From contig NC_134529.1 of the NCBI RefSeq assembly GCF_027942865.1, positions 22,732,467 through 22,796,466 on the forward strand: a stretch of 64,000 bases of DNA, read 5' to 3'. Below the pieces are notes generated by a model. It searched no databases, was not told where the DNA came from, and was given only the letters and a program-made list of their open reading frames with translations. A program made the position numbers and the translations under genes. This document shows, piece by piece, positions 24,101 through 33,687 of the stretch; the stretch's first letter is position 1; each line of letters opens with the position of its first letter. This DNA is from Odontesthes bonariensis (Eukaryota > Chordata > Actinopteri > Atheriniformes > Atherinopsidae).

Positions 24101-25516
24101 GTGTGAAGAGTTTAGACAGAGATCTTCAGCAGGCAACATCTCTGTGATTGGCTTCCTTTCTTTTGTTACCATCTTTCCTTCTTGTTGGGATGGATACTGG
24201 CAGCTGTATGCAGCGTTTGGGATGGCATAATCCCCGAGTGCTTTCTCACACTCGAGCAAACCGCTATCCTTGGAACCAAATAAGTTGTTCATGTTGGTGT
24301 TGTCGTCACCATAGAGTGTGATGTAGTAAACTCCCTCAGTGATGCTTTGATACTCAAATTTGGCGATCATTCTCTTGTAGAGCAGGAGAGACCTGAGGAA
24401 GTCAATCTGGCTTGTTGTCCATCCCACTCCTTTGTCAATGATTCCATGGAGGGAGCAGATATAAGTGACAACTGGCATTCTGAAGAACTCTGCAGCCAGT
24501 GGTCTTATATTCTCCACTTGAACAAACTGTTTTGTTCCATAGTCAACATTCAGCACTTCCGCAACTTTATTGGTTGGGAATACCTGTTGAAGAACAGAGC
24601 GGTACCACCTGCCATCACTTCCTCTTGCTGCACATGGAAAGCCAATCATTTCACGGCTTATAGTGCAACTGGACATTCTGCCGTCACAGCTCTGTGTAAT
24701 TCGCTCAGAGAGTTTCTTCAGTTCTTGTGAGAAGACCTTCAACTGACAAAAAATTCTCTGCGGATTTGTCACTTCTGTTACAATGACTGTCTCCACAGTT
24801 CCTCCTGGCAGTTCTGGGTACAGAAACAGCTCATGCTTCTGCAGTCCTTCTCCTGTTCCCTTAGATAGCTGCTGAATCTCTACGGATGCTTCAGCTTCAC
24901 TGTGGGGGTTTAGTGACATGAGAACAAATTCCAGAAATCTCATTGGAGACAGCTTCTTTGCAAATCCCATCTCATACATTTGTTTGGATATGCAAGGGAT
25001 GTGCAGGAGAAATGTTCTCTGTGGTACCAGTACATCTTGCACTTGTGCAGTCACAGACTTCCCAGTAAGAGATTTCAGGTATTCAAGAGCCACTGTTGAC
25101 CATCTGTTCTCAGGTGAGAGTGGTAAAACATTGGCCAACACACAAAACTCTACTTCAGGAGGCAGTTGGAAATGCTCCTTCTTACCCCATGCTAGCTTGC
25201 TTGTTGTGGTACTGTGTGTCATCCCTTTGTCAATGAGAAAAACACTGTATTTCGAGCCATTTCTTGAGACTATGCGGGATCTGTACCAAGTTCCATCAAA
25301 CTGAACTAAGCATTGGTCACCAGGATTTCCTTCCAAGTCTTTAAATACAATTCCAGGACACTGAATGTCCTTAGCTAGGTTGTCGTAATCTGCTATCCGC
25401 TTCTGGCTAAATTTTCCCCAGAACTCTACTAAGACACATAGGGGATGCAAGTGGACCTTGGTTATAAGAGTTACTACATCTGATCCTGGGGTGGGAAGTC
25501 CTGGGATTGAAGACAT
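6091..25516 (-). CDS. tdrd6: Tudor domain-containing protein 6, whole gene model
   Basis: Germ-granule (nuage/chromatoid body) scaffold. Tudor domains of this family bind symmetrically dimethylated arginines on Piwi proteins, and zebrafish Tdrd6a organises Bucky ball germ plasm. Transcript order on the minus strand: exon 1 19936-25516; exon 2 19707-19777; 14477-14525; copy B exons 13707-13777, 13491-13542, 13293-13360, 13015-13038, 12750-12813, 12554-12633, 12267-12323, 12115-12133, 11884-11963, 11701-11749; then the same ten in copy A (11519-11589 down to 8452-8500); then 8280-8329, 8137-8200 (or an alternative), 7557-7645, 6815-6872 and 6091-6146 with a TGA. Every junction in this chain keeps phase (mostly 0 to 1, 1 to 0). 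Exon 1 is certain. The tail exons are inferred from splice signals plus phase and have low-complexity acidic/Ser-rich peptides with no known domain. Other exons may exist in 14526-19706. Confidence 0.75.
6815..6872 (-). CDS. tdrd6: tdrd6 penultimate exon (58 bp)
   Basis: Acceptor TTTTCCAG and donor GTAAGT flank DLNDSVFSEETSSSAEESF in phase 0, with exit in phase 1. The Ser/Glu-rich composition matches the other tail exons. Confidence 0.6.
6985..7556. other. tdrd6 intron with a probable DNA-transposon remnant
   Basis: Around 7005-7020 the sequence GTCAAAAGTTTGGACATG resembles an end motif I associate with short Tc1/mariner-derived repeats in fish. A 92-codon open frame on the plus strand (7202-7480) resembles nothing I know. 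Confidence 0.3.
7557..8329 (-). CDS. tdrd6: tdrd6 tail exons between the duplication and the 3' end
   Basis: Candidate exons on the minus strand: 8280-8329 (ACAALPADTESQTDPNL, phase 1 to 0), 8137-8200 (KTLGEDLTCLVGEICLTD..., 0 to 1, donor GTATCG; or extended to a stronger GTAAGC donor near 8111 and then read 1 to 0), 7908-7935 (ETDTPAIIF, 28 bp, 0 to 1, strong GTAAGC donor), and 7557-7645 (DSRREAETVSEDSEQQ..., 1 to 0). Three different combinations keep the frame, so the true path, or alternative splicing, cannot be settled from sequence. Confidence 0.5.
8829..9031. mobile_element. 203-bp MITE with 15-bp terminal inverted repeats
   Basis: The ends are CAGTGTTTCCCGCAG and its exact reverse complement, flanked by TAATC on both sides (8824-8828, 9032-9036). 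Copy B of the duplication has a single TAATC at the same position (12064-12068) and no element, so this is a clean insertion with its empty site. The TIR looks hAT-like, but the 5-bp duplication is shorter than the usual 8 bp, so the superfamily is left open. Confidence 0.85.
9453..10296 (-). mobile_element. 844-bp segment present only in copy A, with an MADF/Myb-like gene fragment
   Basis: Absent from copy B, where the flanks join directly at 12484/12485. On the minus strand about 9800-10000 encodes NWWTEIVRTLGKE and EFCKRVWRKLRDRYVKAKKR, the W-W-CkxxWxxLRDxY pattern of an MADF (SANT-like) DNA-binding domain of the kind carried as a second gene by PIF/Harbinger transposons. The core is bounded by weakly inverted ends (AAGGC near 9541 and GCCTT near 10196) containing GACGTCAC and GCGTC motifs. 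About 90-100 bp on each side is also copy-A specific, so copy B may have lost it by deletion. Confidence 0.55.
11622..13792 (-). repeat. tdrd6: Tandem duplication copy B: ten tdrd6 tail exons
   Basis: Nearly identical by eye to 8373-11604, apart from two segments missing here. Exons in transcript order with peptides: 13707-13777 (KQESEAGGGITQEEV...), 13491-13542 (SDSAREEAASAHHCTHL), 13293-13360 (DLLADTDTSTSEPHSS...), 13015-13038 (CRWTADMD, weak acceptor), 12750-12813 (GDEVGELSGDVAEAL...), 12554-12633 (EEPVVDAKTTSARAA...), 12267-12323 (EHAGPEVRDDQSEAEDSNE), 12115-12133 (VQNDSV, 19 bp), 11884-11963 (ERPPGSRGGMGDVAQ...), 11701-11749 (GNSMTEDERSALDELS). The exons sum to 564 bp. Entry and exit are both phase 1, so the block duplicates without breaking the frame. 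Confidence 0.85.
14477..14525 (-). CDS. tdrd6: Candidate tdrd6 exon 3 (49 bp)
   Basis: Acceptor GCTCTTTCATCAG and donor GTGAGC on the minus strand. Phase 0 entry and phase 1 exit fit exon 2 and the next exon at 13777. The peptide in that frame is AQSVPPSRVHPAQQLC. All three frames are open, so the frame rests on phase consistency only. Confidence 0.5.
14879..15600 (+). mobile_element. 722-bp TIR transposon, possibly Harbinger-like
   Basis: The ends AGCCGCTTTC and GAAAGCGGCT are inverted, with similarity extending inward (GGACAG...GTTCT against AGACTGTAGGAAC). It contains a 60-codon first exon starting at 15140 (MESGEATVFMVCMMVILIM...) that runs into a GTAAGT donor. A related, longer copy lies at 27072-29096. 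No clean target duplication is visible. Confidence 0.6.
16304..16524. mobile_element. Foldback element with arms of about 70 bp
   Basis: The left arm begins GACGTCACTTCCTTGATC and continues through GATGAGGGTTGATCTACTAC to about 16373. The right arm (about 16451-16524) is its near-perfect reverse complement. The loop is AT-rich. It contains no coding sequence. Confidence 0.8.
16922..18610 (+). mobile_element. 5'-truncated LINE, reverse transcriptase broken by a frameshift
   Basis: An open frame at 16940-17686 carries RT blocks RPVALTSNVFKALERL, LIDFSSAFNTIQP (catalytic Asp), GAPQGCVSSPFLF and KFSDDTAVL (YADD-type box as FSDD). The frame stops after HKLHM, where an LNV-KTKE block is expected. 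The thumb/C-terminal part continues at 17867-18229 (IFYRAAIESILRYGITSW...). The 3' UTR ends in AATAAA and four TTGAC units at 18593-18610. The endonuclease is absent. It belongs to the CR1/L2/Rex1-like Jockey group by motif; the exact clade is not assigned. It lies in the tdrd6 intron, antisense to the gene. Confidence 0.88.
18611..19706. other. tdrd6 intron, no feature recognised
   Basis: No exon with good splice signals on the minus strand and no clear TE ends were found. It includes a TATATATACA run near 19422. Confidence 0.35.
19707..19777 (-). CDS. tdrd6: tdrd6 exon 2 (71 bp)
   Basis: Minus-strand acceptor TTTTTTCCCCCCCAAG precedes ATCCAGCAATGG, and a donor GTAAAT follows. Phase 1 from exon 1 (G|AT) gives DPAMVKDDSETAVSPGTS, a Ser/Thr/Asp-rich peptide matching the acidic end of exon 1. 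The exit is phase 0. A second possible donor lies 12 bases earlier, also phase 0. Confidence 0.7.
19936..25516 (-). CDS. tdrd6: tdrd6 exon 1: seven Tudor domains in one 5.6-kb exon
   Basis: The ATG at 25514-25516 opens MSSIPGLPTPGSD, and 1860 codons follow to a donor G|GTAAG after HSC. Seven Tudor cores are visible by their WYR and VDYG-type motifs, starting at roughly residues 66 (WYRSRIV, but FLIDKG replaces VDYG, so degenerate), 292 (GRWYRSVL, NVDYG), 522 (DFYRATV, FVDYGN), 763 (MWYRGLV, FVDYG), 975 (EWYRAQI, FVDYGD), 1310 (SWYRAVV, FVDFGN) and 1538 (LWYRAEV, FVDYGN). A charged linker at about 1100-1250 (KPPRHL, KPAHHL repeats) and an acidic Asp/Glu-rich C-terminal part (about 1700-1860) contain no Tudor. 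Reading on past the donor gives 74 further codons that look non-coding, so I end the exon at the donor. A single giant coding exon is usual for TDRD6. Confidence 0.95.
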
Positions 25517-25662
25517 TCTGGTAGTTTCATGAATTCAAGCAACCCATGACCTTTCACCTTTCAACATTGATGGCTGAGTCCTGGAGGTTATCTGGAAAGC
25601 ACAAAAGCACACAAATAAACACACAAAAATGAGTCAGGATCTTCAACATTTGGATCAAATAC

Positions 25663-26602
25663 TAGTGATGCTCCGATCGATCGGCTGCCGATCATGATCG
25701 GCCGATAATGCCCAAAAATAGCCTGATCGGCGATCGGAAAAATATGCCGATCAAAATGCCGATCACGTGACGTAAATTACTAGCAACCACTTTCTAATGT
25801 GGTACGGGACGTGTGTACAAAACCGAACAGGCAAAACCTCTACAGTGCATCTCGACAACATGACCTCTCCTGTCTGGAATTTCTTCAAAGTGTGTCAGAA
25901 AGATGTGAAACTTACTGCGGTCACGCCATCTGCGCTTCGGAGAGGCACGGTCGCGCTAGCTACACTTGAAAATCGAGTGCCCGTTTACATCGCGTCGTAC
26001 GGTAAAGCGTGTGAGCGGATTTATGGTGCATTCAAGTGCACCCCGTAAACTCAGAAATCTATATCGAAGTGATTTTCATTTGTTGGAATACATACACCTG
26101 TCATTACTTGGTTGTTTTTTTACTACATTCTTTTTAATGATTAAAACAAAATGATAGAACAAAATTATTGAAGCATATTCAGAATCAAACTCATTTCTGT
26201 ATAGTCATATTTGAAAACTTCCTTTAGAACCAAATCAAAATGTTCTATGCCGACTCCACCAGATTCTTGTTCTACATGTCCCCAGCTACCTCTGTGGTGA
26301 TTTTCAAGTCATTTCACTGCATCATTGTTTAATAATCTGATGCTGAAATCATACCCAATGGATGATGTATATGGGCAGATTAAAATATTAATAGAAAATT
26401 AAAAAAAACAATTGTTTTCTGCAAACTCCACCAGATTCTTGTTCTACATGTCCCCAGCTACCTCTGGCGGTTTAATTTCTATAAATGGTGCACTCTCTGC
26501 TAGATGAAAGGCATGGAAATGTCCGATTCCTTCCGTGATCGGCAATCGGGCAGATCATGATTTTGGTGATCGGTCCAAAAAATGCTGATCGGAGCATCAC
26601 TA
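25663..26602 (+). mobile_element. hAT transposon relic upstream of tdrd6
   Basis: The terminal inverted repeats TAGTGATGCTCCGATC / GATCGGAGCATCACTA are flanked by a perfect 8-bp duplication TCAAATAC (25655-25662 and 26603-26610), the hAT hallmark. Inside, a short frame at 25861-25960 (SPVWNFFKVCQKD) resembles the start of a BED zinc finger, followed by nonsense. A direct repeat of about 45 bp, containing CCAGATTCTTGTTCTACATG, occurs twice (about 26258 and 26430). It begins only about 150 bp upstream of the tdrd6 start codon. Confidence 0.88.
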
Positions 26603-27468
26603 TCAAATACCTAATTAAAATGAAGGTCACTTAATGGTGTTACTTGATCAGATTTAGGCTACTAAATGGTCATCAACAACAACAAAACTCTATCATTTTA
26701 AAGGGGACATATTACAGAGAGGAAAAAAAAGAAGAAAAAAACCCCACTAACTTGGCCTAACACCAGCCTCAGAGATTATAAGAGCCCAGTGGATAAACTT
26801 TATATTTCAGGGGTAATGTCCAAGAGTTAGCAAAAGACTGCGTGTGTACGGAACCACTTTTTGAAAGTACTGTTTTACTAACTGGGTACAGTTCAACTGA
26901 ACTTCAGACAAGAGAAACATAAGTATTAGAGAAATAATTCATCGAGTTTTTTTTTTTTTGTTGTTGTGGTTTTTTGCCTTTAACCACAAACTAATACTAA
27001 CGACGACGTTTCTTGACTGCAATGCAAAGTTACCTCTGCCCAGTCCTCTAGTCATTCTAGATTGTTACAGTAGCCGCATTCGGACAGAGCAGTTCTAAGA
27101 ACAGTCCTCCTCGAATTCCGTTCTGAGAACTGTCCTTCCCCAGGGGAACGGCTTCATTTTGCATTTATTTTGCATGAGTCGAGACTGATGCGGCGCAACC
27201 AGTCTGCGACAATGCCGTGTTACTTTAGCGCCACATTCAACAACAAAACAAAACACCACAAAGAAGCTAATATGGCGAGCTTGGAGGTCACCGTGTTCAT
27301 GGTCTGCATGATGGTAATATTAATCATGGACGATCACATCGGGCGTCTAACATCGAGGCCGGAAGAACACACAGAGAGGGTCAGGATCGAGCGCAGGCGA
27401 TACTTCTTTGTTTCATGAAGGAAGGAGAGCAGAGCGCCGCAGACAAAGGAGACGACGTGTAAGTTTAA

Positions 27469-28893
27469 CCCTCTAACCGCCAAAGTCGCAGAATTGCGAC
27501 ATTACGTCAGCATAAACAAAACAGTCTGTAGATAAAATAAACGGGCTTTAACCCTCTAACCGCCAAAGTCGCAGAATTGCGACATTACGTCAGCATAAAC
27601 AAAACAGTCTGTAGATAAAATAAACGGGCTTTAAGGTGTTCAGTCCTCCTACCACTAGTTGGCAAACATGTTACCCTTTCAAACAAGACCAAGCTCACGT
27701 CATTTTGTAGTTCAGTGTTTTTATAAGGCAGTGCAAAAAAGCCGCGCTAGCTCAGACACGGAAGCAGTTATTCAGAGCTTTTCTGTAGAGACGTGCGAGT
27801 CGAATTTTTATTGTCAGCTAACTATTAGTGAGTTTTTAACACCATGGCTTGTAAGAAGTTGAACCGTGCGGAAGTATTGAGCATGCTATTTGCCGATTCC
27901 GACTCCGAAGGAGAGTTTTTACCTCGTGAGGAGGAGGATTGGACGAGCACTCATGCTTCCCACGGTGAAACTTCCGAAGGCAATGGTGCCGGCATGCGAA
28001 GCGAGGCTGTTCTCCAAGCACACACACACACACTCCAACTCATTCGGTGCCGTTATCCAACCTCAATGGAGTGGGTGGTAGTGGGGAACGCGGTCGCAGT
28101 GTCCGTAGAGGTGTTGGTCGAGGAATCAGGGGTGGGAGAAGTGGGTCTGGTATCTTTAGCATGCGCTCTCTCCATCCAGCCCCCGGTGCCGCGGCGCGCC
28201 TATCCGCCAGCGCAATGATCCTGACATTTTACCACTTGTTTTATTATTGTATTCCTCATTCCTGATCATTATGAATAAGGTTGAACAGGTTAAAAAAAAA
28301 AAAAAAAAAAAATCAATACAATGTCTTCCACTTCTTGCATGTGTTTTCCTACCCTATGGTAGCCTAATGATGACAGTATTTTACCACTTTCTCCTGTTTT
28401 ATTGTTGGTTTCCTCCTTATGAATGATGGTAAAAGACAGAAAAATGAAAATAAGTTCAAACATCAAGTCAATATCCACCATTTCCTGAAAAAATATAGGC
28501 AACTTTTCGCATGTGTTTTCCTACTATATGGTAATGATGATATAGTAATATTTTACTACATTATTCTGTTTTATTGTTGCTTTCCTGTTCCCTGATCATT
28601 ATAGATGATGATAAATAGACAAAAAGAAAAAAAAGTTTTAAAAAAACAAGTTCATAATCACTCAATTCCAATATTTCCTGAACATAATGAGATTCAAAAT
28701 GGCTGCCACCTGATGACGTCATAATATGCAAATTAGATCAATAATTTCATACCCCACATAAACTATGGATCATGGGCAACATTTTTCTAATGTACAGTAG
28801 GCATCTATCTTTAACCCCCTTTCAGCCACCAGCTTTTGAAATATTAATGTCAAAATCCAGTATTTTCAAAAAACAATCTTGGCGCCTAAAGGG
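27469..28893 (+). mobile_element. piggyBac-type element, 1425 bp, nested
   Basis: The ends CCCTCTAACCGCCAAAG and (reverse) CCCTTTAGGCGCCAAGA are inverted and sit inside TTAA (27465-27468 and 28894-28897), the piggyBac target. The first 83 bp are tandemly repeated (27469-27551, 27552-27634). A frame from 27844 encodes MACKKLNRAEVLSMLF then DSDSEGEFLP, like the acidic N-terminus of PGBD4-type transposases. The catalytic DDD domain is absent. The sister element at 14879-15600 has the intact single TTAA (GTAAGTTTAACTTATTAAAC). Confidence 0.85.
27844..28218 (+). pseudogene. piggyBac transposase N-terminal remnant
   Basis: A 124-codon frame starts MACKKLNRAEVLSML and contains the Asp/Ser/Glu-rich stretch DSDSEGEFLPREEEDW typical of the N-terminus of piggyBac transposases. 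The second half (an AC-repeat coding HTHT, then Val/Gly-rich sequence) does not continue the family, so the gene is truncated and non-functional. Confidence 0.6.
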
Positions 28894-29096
28894 TTAACTT
28901 ATTAAACACGCGCCGCTTGTGTCAGTGTCGTATGAGTAAATATTTCAGCCGTGACAACATGACAAGGGGCGTAGCTACCAACCACCAAACACCTACGTCA
29001 GATGTGTTCCTATAGAACCCAGAAAAGACCCAGCCTTGGAGAAGGAGCTAAAATGGTTATAGGAACTGAGGGCGATGGTCCCGAGTTCCTGTATGT

Positions 29097-30045
29097 GCAG
29101 CATTTAAAACTAAAAGTAAATGTTTGACAATGAACAGTAGTTTAGCCAACAGAAATAACACAATGTTTCATCTAAAAGAAGGGACTAACATTAGACTTTA
29201 AACCGAAAATCTCTCGTCATAGCATCATTGAATTTATCGTCACAAAACGGAAAGACGACACCACAACAAACCTGCGAAGAGAGCGCTGTGCACCAAAAAT
29301 CACAGACCACGCAAGGAGGGCATTAATCAGAAAGGCAACACGAGACCAACGGTAACCCTGAATGAGCAGGGAGGCTCCACAGGACCATTAGAAGCTCCAC
29401 AGAGCTGGGATTTACAGAAGAGTGGATAGAAAAAGAGGCATTTTTCAAAAGAAGATAGAATAAAAAGCTTGTTTAGTTATACCAAAGACATGTGGGGGAC
29501 TCCCTAAACATGAAAGAAGGTCCTCTGCTCAGATTAAATTTAACTTTTTGGTAGTCAAGGAAAAACGCTGTGTAACGCAAACCCAAACCTCTCACTACCC
29601 AAAGTGTCGAGATTAGTTATGCATACTCAATTTTTCTAGTTTTTTACCCCTGTTCGTTTATTTGTTTCAGGTATTGTTCATGTTTGCTTAATAACAAATA
29701 TTTTACATTTTCAAGGTTGTTAGCATGATGTGTAAATCAAATGATAAAACCTCCCCGAATACTCATTTTAACTCCAGGTTGTAAGGCAACAATATATGAA
29801 GAACGGCAAGGGCGATGAATGCTTCTGCAAGACACTGTACACAAGGTTAAAACCGTGACTTTTACTGAAGGGAACTTTAAAAACAAAAACAGTGGAATAC
29901 TTTAGCTAATCATTATACATTTTAGCACAAAATTAATTTTTATCCTCCTCGCTTTCCTCTGTAACTGCACTGCCATTTCAGAACTCTGGATATCAAAGTC
30001 TATATCAACAGTCAAGAAAAGCTTTCATGTGAACAACAAATATTG

Positions 30046-30097
<52 letters not shown>

Positions 30098-30943
30098 TAG
30101 CAGCAGTCATAACACAGATGTGTTTTACAACGATAAAACGTTCAAAACTTTCATCTCCATTTATTTTTTCACAGCTGAAATGATCTTTTAGCTCCTAAAC
30201 ACTACAACTGAGATATGCCTGTTACAGGCAAGTGCTCTCCTGATGTGTAGCTCAGGTACGATGGCCGTCCTTCACATGGAGGGATGAAGCAATGATCCCC
30301 GAATTTACCATTTCAACATGTTCAGGTGTTTTGGCAAAACACTTTTCCCAACATTACCGCCTCGAAAGTTACTTTAGAATAAAAGAGTTTGCTAAATGGA
30401 TAAAAATCTACTCGAAAAAACTATAGGGGCTAACGTGTCTCTTTACACAGACTCAGACCGCTGAAATGGAACTGTACTACTGAGCTGAATAACTAAACAA
30501 GCAGAAAATATATTTTCGTCACACTCTTTATTGCAAACACACTTTTGAACACTAAATTTGGTAACATGAGGAAAATGTATCTCTACCTCAAACTCACACT
30601 CGTTTGAAGGCTTCAAAGTGGCACAGAATTTCAATATTTTACTACACATATACATTTTAACCATTGGTGACATTATTCAAACCTATTTACTGTCCATTTG
30701 TTGGAGTGGCAAAATTACTTAGTAAACTATCAGTATGGCGTGGGGAGGGGTGTGGAAAGCGCGCGGACCATCTCCAATGTCAAACTGTGCTTTTATTCCC
30801 GTTTTTAACTTATCTGAATGAACTCAGCAAAACAAAAATAACATAACTGCCCTTCATAACACTGCTGTAAACTTCCGAACAGTCTACATCCGATGAGCTA
30901 TCTTTCCTTTTTCTTTTTTTTTTAGGTAAACACAACTGTTATA
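29097..30943. other. Intergenic, no gene seen
   Basis: AT-rich sequence without convincing exons. It contains a (TA)n microsatellite at about 30049-30095. Confidence 0.4.
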
Positions 30944-31240
30944 CTACGGAAGAGTATTAGGGCCAGGCATAAGAAAAAATATTTATATTTTGCCTGTCGA
31001 GAATAAAGTCGACATGTCGAGATTAAAGTCAAAATGTCGAAAATAAAGTAATTAGATGATGGACCAGAGGAGTTGACTTTTTTCTCGAAAATTCGACTAT
31101 TCTCGACATGTGGACTTTATTCTCGACATGTGGACTTTATTCTCGACATTTCGACTTTATTCTCGACATGTGGACTTCAATCTCGACTGGCAAAATATTA
31201 CTATTTTTTCTTATGCCTGGCCCTTAATACTCTTCCGTAG
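30944..31240. mobile_element. 297-bp MITE with long TIRs and TCGA-ATAAAGTC iterations
   Basis: The ends CTACGGAAGAGTATTAGGGC... and its reverse complement pair over about 50 bp. TTATA flanks both sides (30939-30943, 31241-31245). Inside, the phrase TCGAGAATAAAGTC and its complement GACTTTATTCTCGA recur several times in both orientations, so the whole element can fold back. Confidence 0.8.
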
Positions 31241-32323
31241 TTATACACCCTGCAAACCGAAGTCTTAGCGGGTAGTTTTTCTCTGGAATTAGTTTGATTG
31301 TTTACACAATTAATACTAATGAGTTTTTCAGTCGATGTAAGGTCTACACGTCGGTTTTTAATGCTAATAGCTAATACGCCATTCAGTCTTAGCTAGGGTT
31401 TAATACCAAGGCATTCTAAATCACTCCAATGAATTGGCAGTTACGCTGCAGGTGTGAATAAAGGTCTGATTAGCATTTTAATTGTAATGTAGCTTCATGT
31501 TCAACGATTTTTACAGTATTCAACCTCAAATGACTAACTCACCCTTTTATTGTTCGCGGCCCTGCTGAGTCTTCTTACACTTGCGGTGATGATAACTTAA
31601 GACACAAAGACCAGGTTAGCCAACTGAACTTCAGCTCAGATAATCCACCGGCAGAGATGCTAACGTCGTCCCAACCGCCGAAACTTTACGGTTTTTAAAT
31701 GAGCAACTAATGCTAGCACAGTAAGGAGTTTTGCTCGGAGCTTTTTCTGTTGTATCACATTAAACTTTTAGCACCTATCCACAGTATGTTGATGTGGCTT
31801 CGAAATCACACTACACAGCAAACCGACGTTGGAAACTGTTGGCAAAAGTTAGCTAACCTAACACCACACGACGCGCGTGAGGAACGTTTTTTTTTTTTTT
31901 TCCTTTTTTTCCCCCGTCACTCCCGACCCGGAACTACCGACTTCAACTAAAAGCATAAATTAAACTTTTTTTTTTTTCCTGTGCCCTCACTTTAGTACAC
32001 ATTTATGTGCGAAAAGGACCCAATGATTTTATTTTTTTTAGAAATATCCGAAGAAAATAGCAAGACAGAAGGTGTATGTAAAAAGTAACGGTTTAATAAA
32101 TTAATATAAGACAATGAAAAGACATATCAGATAATTAATTTCACCTTGCCAGAAACCTGACAACAACTCTGCAGTGGCTTTACAGCTATTTGTCATCACG
32201 CAGGAGCCATCTTTGAGTGTTTTATTTTTATAACTGAACCAGCCAGTCGCTTAACACCCAGATCATCCAGCACAATACGCCATTTTTAAAGTAAAAACAC
32301 AAATTTTCTTGGAAATACAGTAG
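31241..32323. other. Intergenic, no gene seen
   Basis: 31540-31950 is locally richer in CpG (for example CACACGACGCGCG and CCCGACCCGGAA) and could hold a promoter or an untranslated exon, but no start codon or splice evidence supports one. There are poly-T runs near 31887 and 31966. Confidence 0.3.
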
Positions 32324-32745
32324 AATCAAATCAAATCAAATTTATTTGTATTGCACATTTCATGTACAAAACAATACAAAGTGCTTCACATAAAATAAAA
32401 GCATTGCAACAGGGAGTGTAAGAGGCATTAAAAATACATAAAAGAATATAAAGAGAAACAAATAAAATAATTTAAATTAATTTAAAAACAAGCAACAGTC
32501 CAGATAAATGAAAAGATATCGTGCAGATTTCATGCATAGACACATGAGAAAAGAAATGTTTTTAACCTGGATTTAAAAATCTACATTTGGTAAAAGTTTA
32601 ATCTCCAATCTTTGTTCCACTTGTTTGCAGCATAACAGCTAAATGCTGCTTGTCCATGTTTAGTCTGGACTCAGGACTGGACCAGCTGACCTGAGTCCTT
32701 GGATCTAAGAGTTTCTCCTGGTCTAGAAATAGACACATAGTATGG
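32324..32745 (-). repeat. Interspersed fish repeat with a TTGAT pentamer tail
   Basis: Starts ATCAAATCAAATCAAATTT and continues through GCTTCACATAAAATAAAAGC and TTTTTAACCTGGATTTAAA, a sequence I recognise as high-copy in teleosts. On the minus strand the pentamer run is a 3' tail like those of the LINEs in this window. Its class is uncertain. Confidence 0.55.
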
Positions 32746-32989
32746 ATGAGGCCGTATAACTACAACAAATGAGAATAAGAACATTTGTAAAAAGAAACAT
32801 TTTAACCCACTATTGTTGTTACCCTTTTGTCTCAAAGTGACTTAATGTCTGCTGTAGTATGTTTATGCTAAAAGCCCTCTGGTGAGGTTGGGGTGAGGGA
32901 AGTGTTGCCTCAGGAGTTATTTCACCAGAGTCTTTCTATTACACAAACACTGTTTCGGCCATAGAGTGTTGTTGCTTTGTGCGGTTATT

Positions 32990-33074
<85 letters not shown>

Positions 33075-33083
33075 GTGTGTGTG
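32990..33083. repeat. (AT)n microsatellite passing into (GT)n
   Basis: About 35 uninterrupted AT dinucleotides are followed by GTATGTATGTGTGTGTGTG. Confidence 0.95.
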
Positions 33084-33189
33084 TTCTTGCAGCCTTCTTC
33101 TCCATTGTGAGCTTTAAACTTTCAGTGGGTTAGGAAGCTGATTGAGGAAGTCAATGGCAGCTGATTCTTGGGTTAAGTTGTAATGAGTC

Positions 33190-33270
33190 TGAGTATTTAT
33201 CCATCCACCCTTTTTTCTATACCGGCTTAGTCCGTCAGTCGGGTCGCGGGGGGGCTGGAGCCTATCCTGA
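33190..33270 (-). repeat. Fragment of the TCCATCC / GAGCCTATCC repeat
   Basis: Shares TTTATCCATCCACC..., TCTATACC, GGGTCGCGGG and GGCTGGAGCCTATCC with the complete copy at 1959-2325, then stops. Confidence 0.7.
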
Positions 33271-33687
33271 GTATTTATAAAGCTTAGAATTTTTCATCAC
33301 AGAGCCAGGCAGTGGCGTGAGGTTTTATCATTGTCGAACACTTAATGGCATTAAAGGTTATGCAACTTTTCTTTTTGAAACCATCAAACAAGAAGTAAAA
33401 TCAGCACTCATTGTGTGCAAGAGACCTCCACACAGAAAACACTCACAGCCTCAACAATCAGTATTAATCTTTAAAGATTCACATTCATTATCTCTGCCAC
33501 TGAGGATGTGAGAAGATGACAAGATAATGCTATGTTGCATAAGTTGCAGAAGCTGCCCTCTTGAATATATTGGATGAACTGGTGTCACATGGTGTTTATC
33601 AACCTAAAACCTGTCCCGCAAAACCAAAAAAATTACCCACTTTAATTCGGGTTTCGCATTATTCTTGCCCACTGTTAGATCCTTGAA

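Larger units (their letters stand above)
27072..29096 (+). mobile_element. Second, longer relative of the 14879-15600 TIR element, right end lost
   Basis: The left end AGCCGCATTCGGACAG and the interior match 14879-15550 closely, including a short frame at 27272 (MASLEVTVFMVCMMVILIM...) that is frameshifted. The match stops at about 29096 (GTTCCTGTATGT), so the right TIR is missing. A piggyBac element is nested at 27469-28893. Confidence 0.7.

Noticed and set aside
31540-31950. CpG-richer stretch as a possible tdrd6 or divergent promoter
   Set aside because: No transcript start, splice donor or conserved neighbour gene could be tied to it.
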